Part shown: positions 1 through 5,216 of the stretch, piece by piece
Numbering within the stretch: the first letter of the stretch is position 1
Layout: each line of letters begins with the position of its first letter
Assembly (NCBI GenBank): GCA_905202125.1
Contig: CAJKQX010000054.1
Coordinates: 1-17,312 of the forward strand
Direction: 5' to 3'
DNA length: 17,312 nt
Source of the DNA: an uncultured Prevotella sp.
GTDB lineage: Bacteria > Bacteroidota > Bacteroidia > Bacteroidales > Bacteroidaceae
Program-made: the position numbers and the translations under genes
The notes under the pieces: model-generated
The model's input: only the letters and a program-made list of their open reading frames with translations
The model's database searches: none
Told to the model about the DNA's origin: nothing

Positions 1-54
<54 letters not shown>

Positions 55-59
55 GCGGA

Positions 60-211
60 GCCGCATCCTATATTATGCAAATATACTGAAAAACCATGAA
101 ATATCAGTTCGAATCCTCTGTTTTTCTGCATCATTACTATTATAGAAAAATCATATAGTAATAAGCTTGTTTTATTTTTAACTCGTCAAACTCACAGTGT
201 ATTATAAATAA
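60..211. other. Intergenic stretch with no recognisable feature
   Basis: AT-rich sequence between the homopolymer edge and the hairpin that follows the last gene of the fimbrillin unit. No open frame, tRNA or convincing promoter was found. A GTTCGAATC string near 108-116 resembles a tRNA T-loop, but the flanking bases do not form a T stem. Confidence 0.5.
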
Positions 212-243
212 TGTGTGCCGAAAACATAAGATTTCGACACACA
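212..243 (-). terminator. Hairpin ending the fimbrillin unit (minus strand)
   Basis: Bases 212-223 and 232-243 form a 12-bp stem around an 8-nt loop. In minus-strand RNA the only non-Watson-Crick position is a U-G wobble, whereas in plus-strand RNA it would be a C-A mismatch, so the fold favours the minus strand. It lies about 45 nt beyond the stop of the 74-aa lipoprotein gene. The tail (ATTATTTATAAT) is AT-rich but has no clean T run, so it may be a weak terminator or a 3'-end stabilising hairpin. Confidence 0.5.
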
Positions 244-286
244 TTCAAATAAAGATAAAAGAAAAAAGTTGTTTATAATTACAACG

Positions 287-511
287 TCAGTTGTTTACTG
301 TCGGATTGTCTATCGATGTGACAGGCGGGTCATCGTCATCATCATCAAATCCGATATCCGGTCCGTCGATAACAATGCCTTTACCCTTTGCCTCTGATTT
401 ATCAGACAGCACGATGTCTTCTTTTTCGTCTTCCACAATTTCACTGTAATCATCCTGTGTGCAGGATGAGACAGCAAGTAGAGCGGAAAGAACTAAAAAA
501 ACATTACGCAT
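287..511 (-). CDS. Small acidic lipoprotein, function unknown
   Basis: A 74-aa protein with a short hydrophobic signal peptide and a lipobox ending at Cys17 (AVSSC), followed by TQDD. Signal peptidase II would cleave before Cys17, giving a mature lipoprotein of only 58 residues. The acidic residues right after the Cys resemble the surface-export signal described for Bacteroidota lipoproteins, so display on the cell surface is plausible but inferred. The rest is very acidic and low in complexity, with a six-Asp run at 57-62 encoded by GAT/GAC codons. No domain is recognised. It is the last gene of the fimbrillin unit, 30 nt after its upstream neighbour, and is followed by a hairpin. The signal peptide and context support a real gene. 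Confidence 0.7.
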   Translation of the reverse strand: MRNVFLVLSALLAVSSCTQDDYSEIVEDEKEDIVLSDKSEAKGKGIVIDGPDIGFDDDDDDPPVTSIDNPTVNN

Positions 512-541
512 TATTACATTCTGTTTTTACACAATATTTTT

Positions 542-2044
542 CTATTTTTTCTTCTTTATAACGGGACGTATTGCGCAACCGTAAATAAATTCCCAGTCAA
601 TAAGGTCTTGAGCTAAATTATCTTCATCAGCAGTAAATAAAGCTCCAACACTTTCATCGACATAATATCGTGCCTTGAACTCAGAAGTCCAATAGGCACA
701 AACTTCGTTAACTGCATAATAACCAGTTACATATCTATCACCGTTTGCCGGTAAGAAAATGCTTTTACCATTATTTCCTGTTATAAACAGTCCGTTTACT
801 CCGTCTATGTTTTTCCATTCCAGTGTTTTACATTTTTCTACAAGCTCTATGAAATCGTCTTGGTTAGGTGTTACCCAATCTCCACCCCATAATATTTTCG
901 CGATATCATAATCGGAACTACCTTGATAGTCCACATAATGTCCAAGATTACTAAGTATATAAAAACCATTGTAATCCTTGTAGTTGTTGGATGTTATGAT
1001 TTCAGAATCGCCCCAACTATGATAGTTTCCGTAATCTGTCATTTTCTCCGCGCCGACATTCTTTGATGCCCACAATGTTCCGCTTGGCAATCCCAGGTCT
1101 ACCCATTCATCCGACTCGTTGTTCTCAACCGTCAGTTTATAAGCCTTTCCTGAAAGGAAATTCTTCTTTGGATTTATGGTATATACGATGGGCTCGCCAG
1201 TAACAGGAGTCACAGTGACGGTCATCTCGCGGCTTGTGAAATCGGCCGGAAGGAGCATCATCCACGCATTGAGCATGTTGTTCTCGTCGGCTGTCACCGT
1301 GCCGTTGAAGTTGAGCGTCACTGCATTGGCCATGCTCTTCTCGGTGATACATTTGGGAGCAATGTACTGGCGGTTGCCGTCATGAGCCATCTCTACATCG
1401 GCGAGCTTGATCTTGGCCGAGGTGGTGAACGCTGCGTCTGCGGCTGAAAGCGTCACAGATTTGTATGCCGTAGTGTTGTCGGGCATCTTGATGCTTATCC
1501 ACAACACGGCGCTTATATGCTGGAACTTGAAACCGATGTTGTTTTCACCTGTCGCCGTTGTCCACGGAGTGAATATATAGTCCTTTGCTCCGAGATGCTC
1601 CGTGCTATTGTTAGAGGTCTGCACCTGGCCTGTGTAGTCCACGGGGATTATCGGCTCGAGGTATACATCATTAATCAAAGGATAGTACGCCATGTAGTTC
1701 TTTCCGCCGTCAAGCTTGAAATCGTTTGATTCGAAGATGGCCGAAAGACCGCTTTCCGAGTTTATGTTCTTCATCTTGAGGCCCACCTGCTGATTGTCGG
1801 TTTGACCGAACACGCCTACCTGATCGCCCATCTGCCAAGAGAATTTCAAGGCAGTACCGTCATATTTCAACGCCACTTTTGACTGGCCTTTGCCACGTAC
1901 ATGGTTGGGCGCTCCGTCATACACAAAATCCTGGACAGATACTTTTATGTCAGCATCATTTTCATTCATCCCGTTCGACATGTCGTCCTGCGAACATGAT
2001 GCGAACAAGGCCATAACCGTTGCAAATAATATAAACTTCTTCAT
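542..2044 (-). CDS. Fimbrillin-family (Mfa-like) lipoprotein with FISUMP-like C-terminal domain
   Basis: A 500-aa lipoprotein. The signal peptide runs to the lipobox and Cys17 (FASCSQDD). Residues about 30-310 form an Mfa-like/fimbrillin beta-sandwich region, closely related to the larger paralogue at 2319-4199: in one 66-column stretch (141-206 here, 150-215 there) 46 residues are identical. From about 314 a different domain begins with EWVDLGLPSGTLWASKNVGA and continues with WGD, GGDWVTP, FLPANGDRY and YWTSE. These are hallmarks of the Fibrobacter succinogenes major paralogous (FISUMP-like) domain common in Bacteroidales surface proteins. The likely role is a surface-anchored or fimbria-associated adhesin-like protein; its ligand is unknown. 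GC content falls sharply where the second domain begins (about 1105), suggesting the C-terminal module was acquired separately. Confidence 0.85.
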   Translation of the reverse strand: MKKFILFATVMALFASCSQDDMSNGMNENDADIKVSVQDFVYDGAPNHVRGKGQSKVALKYDGTALKFSWQMGDQVGVFGQTDNQQVGLKMKNINSESGLSAIFESNDFKLDGGKNYMAYYPLINDVYLEPIIPVDYTGQVQTSNNSTEHLGAKDYIFTPWTTATGENNIGFKFQHISAVLWISIKMPDNTTAYKSVTLSAADAAFTTSAKIKLADVEMAHDGNRQYIAPKCITEKSMANAVTLNFNGTVTADENNMLNAWMMLLPADFTSREMTVTVTPVTGEPIVYTINPKKNFLSGKAYKLTVENNESDEWVDLGLPSGTLWASKNVGAEKMTDYGNYHSWGDSEIITSNNYKDYNGFYILSNLGHYVDYQGSSDYDIAKILWGGDWVTPNQDDFIELVEKCKTLEWKNIDGVNGLFITGNNGKSIFLPANGDRYVTGYYAVNEVCAYWTSEFKARYYVDESVGALFTADEDNLAQDLIDWEFIYGCAIRPVIKKKK

Positions 2045-2085
2045 GTTGTCTTTTTTTAATACTTTTTTAATACCATGAGCTACAA

Positions 2086-2277
2086 TTAGTTCCAGGCACT
2101 TGTCGGGACATCCGACTTGAATTGTTCTTCATCGGATATCTCTTCCTCTACAAAACCATCCCGACGTGCAGGTGCTCCAAACGGGATATCCGATCCACTG
2201 CCACTGATTGTCATGAATGGCTCAAATTTGACTTCATGAACCGTGATTTCCGGTTTTACATACATTGCTTTTTTCAT
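2086..2277 (-). CDS. 63-aa peptide with a YxKP...SGSGS head, function unknown
   Basis: A short gene between the two fimbrillin-family genes, 41 nt from each neighbour and on the same strand. The protein has no signal peptide or membrane segment. It starts MKKAMYVKPEITVHEV and has an ISGSGSD motif at about residues 24-30, then a charged tail (EEEISDEEQ) ending in AWN. From memory, small Bacteroidales proteins with a similar MKK-x-YxKP...V...SGS head are common near surface-protein genes, but I know of no assigned function. Tight placement, an intact frame and that head favour a real gene. It could be a secreted or processed peptide or an accessory factor; nothing in the sequence decides this. 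Confidence 0.65.
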   Translation of the reverse strand: MKKAMYVKPEITVHEVKFEPFMTISGSGSDIPFGAPARRDGFVEEEISDEEQFKSDVPTSAWN

Positions 2278-2318
2278 TGTGAATATTATTTTTTGATTTT
2301 ATAATTTGTTCATCATTC

Positions 2319-4199
2319 TTATTCCACCTCTACAAGCAGACGGACTGCCATCTGGTTGAAGCGTCCCGTGCTTGAATTGCTGTTTCCGTTATAGAAGAAA
2401 CCGCCCGATGTGCCATTGAAATAAAGACAATTGGCGTTTGTCGTACTACCATCCGAGGTCCAATACCAACCCAATCCGTCGGATTTATACACCGTTCCGC
2501 TGTTAAGGTTGCGCTTGCTTGCTGCCGGAAAGAATATCGCATCGTTCAGTTGCTTCAACACACCATAATTGTCTATCGTTATGTTCTTGTAGTTGAGAGT
2601 ATTTCCGGAGTTGTTATGAATTACTGCCTGCATGCTCGAAAGGCAACTTACACCCACGCCCTCATTTTTCAACTTGTTTATAAGTTCTTTTGCCTCATTC
2701 GGGGTCTTGATGCCCGGAATGACAATAAGACCGGTCACACTCTTGCCGTCGTCACTCTTGATGGTCGCTCCTTGTACAAAGCACGTAGTCATCAATTGTG
2801 TGATTATTGCCTTGGACGGGGTGATATACGTACGGCCGTCGCCGGCTTCACGACCTTTCTCCATGTAAGCACGTCCCCAATCGTAAACATGGTCGTTGGC
2901 CCAGAGATCTTTTATCGTACTGTTTTTCGATGAACCGCCTGTCGACGGGAAATTATAACCTGAATATGATTTGTCATAGTCATTTTCTTTTAATGTCGTA
3001 GGCTTCTGAGCGTCTTCCAGGCCTGTGGCTCCCCATGAGAACAGTCCTATAAGCTCGGGAGTCTGGTCCTTGCCGTAACCGTTGGTGACATGAAGTCCGC
3101 CGGCATTCACGAAATCGGTCTGTTTGTCACATATATGCCAGGTTTCGTTTATCGTGTCGTAATAAAGATTGCCCGAGGTGAAACGCCATCTCTTGCCATC
3201 TGTTTCAAATACAGGACCCACCATGCCGCTGCCTTCACCATCGCTGCCGCCCTCAAAATCCAGACGATAGGCCATACCGGGCAGGAAGCTTTTGCCGGGC
3301 ACCGTCTTGTACACGAGGTCATCACCGTTTGCCGTCGTCACCGTGACGGTCATCGTGCGCTCGGTGAAATCGGCGGGCAACACCATCATCCACACTTTCA
3401 GCATGTTGTCAGCATCGGCAGTGACGTTGCCTGTCAGGTTGAGCGTCAAGGCCTTGGACATAGTCTTGTCTACGATGCACGACGGGTCCACATGCTGTCT
3501 GCCATCGTCTGTCACCATCTTCACACCCGGCAAGTCGATTTTCGCAGATTCGGTGAACGCGGCATCGTCGGCAGACAGGGTGACCTGTCTGTACTGTGTG
3601 GCGTTGTCGGGCATCTTGATGTTAAGCCACAACACTGCACCTATATGCTGAAAGGCAAAGCTTATGTTGTTGATGCCGCTCGTCTCGGTCCACGGCGTCA
3701 CTATATAGTCCTTGTCTCCGATATGAGTTGTGCTGTTGTTGGCATCCTGCACCTGTCCGGTGTAGTCCATCGGTATACGTTGCTCCTGATACAGATTGTT
3801 TATTGCAGGATAGTAGGCCAGATATTTCTTGCCCTCATCCAGACGGTAGCTCTCCGAGTCGAACCAAGCCGTAAGCCCGTTCTCATCATTGATGCTTTTC
3901 ATTTGCAGTCCTATCTGCTGTTCGCTGTTCGCGCCGAACACGGCTACACGGTCGCCCATAGTCCATGAGAACTTCAGCTTATTATTTGTCTCGTCGTATT
4001 TCAGCGATACTCTCCTTTTAGACTTTGCCAAACCTGAATACGTGTGGCCTCCGACACCGTAAAAATCATTTACAGATATCTTGATACCCTCCATGTCGTC
4101 CGGCCTGTTTCCCGGAATATCTTCCTGTGAACAGGACGAAAACAAAACCAATGCCATTAAAGCAGACATACATGTCTTCATTTTCTTATTCATTGTCAT
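2319..4199 (-). CDS. Fimbrillin-family (Mfa-like) lipoprotein, larger paralogue
   Basis: A 626-aa lipoprotein and probable first gene of the unit. It may start at the ATG at 4199 or two codons later (ATG at 4193, MNKKMK); the second gives a more usual signal peptide. The lipobox ends at Cys23 (LFSSCSQED, numbered from 4199). Residues about 38-315 match the Mfa-like half of the 500-aa paralogue. After a Gly/Ser-rich linker (318-325) comes a different C-terminal domain (about 327-626): WRFTSGNLYYD with W354, LIGLFSWGATG, YDWGRAY, then IFFPAASKRN and WYWTSDG. This resembles Bacteroidales FISUMP-like domains starting 'RFSPGNLQY', a variant unlike the one in the paralogue. It is predicted to be surface-anchored. 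No promoter was found in the 150 nt directly upstream; a candidate invertible promoter lies at 4353-4590. Confidence 0.85.
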   Translation of the reverse strand: MTMNKKMKTCMSALMALVLFSSCSQEDIPGNRPDDMEGIKISVNDFYGVGGHTYSGLAKSKRRVSLKYDETNNKLKFSWTMGDRVAVFGANSEQQIGLQMKSINDENGLTAWFDSESYRLDEGKKYLAYYPAINNLYQEQRIPMDYTGQVQDANNSTTHIGDKDYIVTPWTETSGINNISFAFQHIGAVLWLNIKMPDNATQYRQVTLSADDAAFTESAKIDLPGVKMVTDDGRQHVDPSCIVDKTMSKALTLNLTGNVTADADNMLKVWMMVLPADFTERTMTVTVTTANGDDLVYKTVPGKSFLPGMAYRLDFEGGSDGEGSGMVGPVFETDGKRWRFTSGNLYYDTINETWHICDKQTDFVNAGGLHVTNGYGKDQTPELIGLFSWGATGLEDAQKPTTLKENDYDKSYSGYNFPSTGGSSKNSTIKDLWANDHVYDWGRAYMEKGREAGDGRTYITPSKAIITQLMTTCFVQGATIKSDDGKSVTGLIVIPGIKTPNEAKELINKLKNEGVGVSCLSSMQAVIHNNSGNTLNYKNITIDNYGVLKQLNDAIFFPAASKRNLNSGTVYKSDGLGWYWTSDGSTTNANCLYFNGTSGGFFYNGNSNSSTGRFNQMAVRLLVEVE

Positions 4200-4352
4200 G
4201 TTTTTTAAATATTATTCATCATTTTACTCTCTCCAATAATATCTTGTATCTTCGTTTATTTGATTGAAACATAAGAACTTAAACTTCATTATGCTGACAG
4301 GAAACCGCCACACGCAACATTCCTCGGTCTTTAAAATCATTAGTTCAGAAGC

Positions 4353-4384
4353 TACACCTCTACATAAGAGGTGTACTGTTTTTG
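4353..4384 (+). repeat. Left inverted repeat of candidate invertible segment
   Basis: 32 nt matching the reverse complement of 4559-4590 at 30 positions, with 26 contiguous identities (4356-4381). The copy is itself a dyad: 9-nt arms TACACCTCT (4353-4361) and AGAGGTGTA (4367-4375) around the asymmetric spacer ACATA. Inverted arms around a short asymmetric centre are the layout of tyrosine-recombinase core sites. On the minus strand the hairpin has no T run after it, so it should not stop leftward transcription. Confidence 0.75.
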
Positions 4385-4558
4385 GAGCACGAAAGTCGGT
4401 TTACGCCTCATTGAGGTTTCGTAATGAAACGCGAACGAAACATGTTGATGGTTAAACAGTGTTAATTATAATGTAAATTAAGGCTTTTAGGATATAAGTA
4501 ATTGGAATATTAGCAAAAATCAATTAATTTTGCACAGACTTTAAGGGTAAATCAGAGA
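4385..4558. promoter_or_regulatory. Candidate phase-variable invertible promoter segment
   Basis: This 174-bp segment lies between the two inverted repeats and contains a rightward Bacteroidota promoter (4502-4532). As drawn, that promoter points away from the fimbrillin unit (first ATG at 4199) and towards the hairpin plus T7 at 4565-4600. Inversion about the repeats would move the -7 box to about 4411-4418 on the minus strand, about 210 nt upstream of the first fimbrillin ATG. Size, repeat length and promoter position fit the invertible promoters known upstream of Bacteroidales surface genes. Inversion itself is inferred. No recombinase gene is present in the window, so one would have to act from elsewhere. 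Confidence 0.55.
4502..4532 (+). promoter_or_regulatory. Bacteroidota promoter, rightward, inside the invertible segment
   Basis: The -7 box TAATTTTG (4525-4532) matches TAnnTTTG exactly. TTGG at 4502-4505 lies 19 nt upstream, close to the -33 TTTG consensus. Transcription would start near 4539. In this orientation it makes only about 60 nt before the hairpin and T7 tract, and no credible gene follows. Confidence 0.55.
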
Positions 4559-4590
4559 CACAAACAGTACACCTCTTATGTAGAGGTATA
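4559..4590 (-). repeat. Right inverted repeat of candidate invertible segment
   Basis: This is the inverted partner of 4353-4384 (30/32 matches). The central spacer reads TATGT here and ACATA in the left copy, so the two copies are related by inversion and not merely as two copies of one palindrome. The dyad is longer here (4565-4593, CAGTA to TACTG). Confidence 0.75.
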
Positions 4591-4600
4591 CTGTTTTTTT
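4565..4600 (+). terminator. Hairpin with T7 tail at the right repeat
   Basis: CAGTA plus ACCTCT pairs with AGAGGT plus TACTG around a 5-nt loop. One position is mismatched in plus-strand RNA, and TTTTTTT (4594-4600) follows directly. This is a good intrinsic terminator for rightward transcription from the promoter at 4502-4532. The T tract lies outside the repeat and would stay in place after inversion. Confidence 0.6.
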
Positions 4601-4684
4601 GATTATGAAAGAAGCAAAGCGGCAATTATTTTGTTGTTCTTTTATAAGATTAAACAATGTGATGGAGTATGGTGTGGAATAATG

Positions 4685-4729
4685 TTTCAAATTGAATAAA
4701 TATACGTTTTCAAAATGAATAAATATTCA
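4685..4729. repeat. 23-nt tandem duplication ending in a 14-nt palindrome
   Basis: Bases 4685-4703 and 4708-4726 match at 18 of 19 positions at a spacing of 23 nt (TTTCAAAWTGAATAAATAT). The second copy completes a perfect dyad, TGAATA AA TATTCA, at 4716-4729. It could be a duplicated binding site or a simple slippage duplication. Confidence 0.6.
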
Positions 4730-4780
4730 ATGAAAATCGGCGAGAATGCCGCCGTTTCAATTTTGGAATCATTCGACTGC

Positions 4781-4796
4781 AAATACGGCCGTATTT
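4781..4796. repeat. 16-bp perfect palindrome
   Basis: AAATACGGCCGTATTT reads the same on both strands. It could be an operator-type dimer site. No gene starts within several hundred bases, so a regulatory role is unsupported. Confidence 0.5.
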
Positions 4797-4866
4797 TGCG
4801 AGTCGGCTAAGTGATTGATAATCATTCGTATATGCCATTCTGTGGCCGGACGCGATATAAACCGGA

Positions 4867-4998
4867 ATGCGAAAGAGCCTCTTTCGCCGTGCGAAAGGGT
4901 TCGTTTCGGAGTGCGAGACGAACGTTTTGGCGCGCCGAAACAGTTGGTTTTGCATCAGAAAAAAGCCTTTTTCGGACCAAAAACGGGAAAAACCGGGG
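4867..4998. repeat. Degenerate tandem array of palindromic units, period about 22 nt
   Basis: Six units begin near 4867, 4889, 4911, 4932, 4955 and 4977. The clearest have the form GTGCGAAA, a 5-6 nt variable centre, then TTTCGGA, so each unit is nearly self-complementary; later units drift (GCGCCGAAAC...GGTTTTGCA and TCAGAAAAAA...TTTTTCGGA). Individual units can form hairpins, for example GCGAAAGAG with CTTTCGC at 4870-4887. It looks like a decayed intergenic repeat family or a structured non-coding element. Function unknown. Confidence 0.5.
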
Positions 4999-5021
4999 TA
5001 AAAATGTCCGTTTTTTCCCGT
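4983..5021. repeat. Strong hairpin at the end of the 22-nt array
   Basis: ACGGGAAAAA (4983-4992) pairs with TTTTTCCCGT (5012-5021), with an inner CGG/CCG pairing after one mismatch. It overlaps the last array unit. No T run follows on either strand, so it is not a classic terminator. Confidence 0.5.
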
Positions 5022-5150
5022 CGGAGATGTATCATTGCCGTTTGCAGGTTTCTATTTCGCGATTTTGTTTTGTCAGGATTTTTTACTTGCGATAATGCAT
5101 GTTTATGCGGTTTTGTGTTTCTTTGCGAATATAACGGCCGATTCGGGCCA

Positions 5151-5195
5151 TAAAAAAAGAGACTGTGCCGACATTGGTTTATCGGTACAGTCTCT
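5151..5195 (-). terminator. Rho-independent terminator of secA
   Basis: AGAGACTGT (5187-5195 on the minus strand) pairs with ACAGTCTCT, extended by a CCGA/TCGG inner stem after one mismatch, around a loop of about 9-10 nt. Seven further T residues follow on the minus strand. It lies 22 nt beyond the secA stop codon, the expected place for the end of the operon. Confidence 0.9.
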
Positions 5196-5216
5196 TGTCA
5201 TGTATTGTCGGAAATA

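Larger units (their letters stand above)
4601..5150. other. Gene-free intergenic region rich in dyads and short tandem repeats
   Basis: About 550 nt without a convincing gene. It contains a 23-nt tandem duplication (4685-4729), a 16-bp palindrome (4781-4796), a Fur-box-like string (4811-4829), an array of degenerate units of about 22 nt (4867-4998) and a long hairpin (4983-5021). Open frames here are short, overlap one another on both strands and lack recognisable domains. The repeat period of 22 is not a multiple of three, which argues against coding use. Confidence 0.6.

Noticed and set aside
95..125. Possible tRNA 3' part (GTTCGAATC T-loop-like string)
   Set aside because: Bases on either side do not form a T stem, and no acceptor stem or anticodon arm was found upstream.
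4266..4273. Leftward -7-like box TATGTTTC upstream of the first fimbrillin gene
   Set aside because: The last base of the box deviates from TAnnTTTG, and no -33 TTTG lies at 19-20 nt, so it is not a convincing constitutive promoter.
4264..4455. Plus-strand open frame across the left inverted repeat
   Set aside because: It runs through the hairpin repeat, has no domain and no promoter, and would be broken by the proposed inversion.
4353..4590. A MITE-type transposable element instead of an invertible switch
   Set aside because: Terminal inverted repeats would fit, but there is no clear target duplication beyond a possible TA, and the internal promoter plus surface-gene context fit a switch better. 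It is not fully excluded.
4605..4682. 25-codon open frame directly after the T7 tract
   Set aside because: It follows a terminator, has no recognisable domain or signal peptide, and this length is expected by chance.
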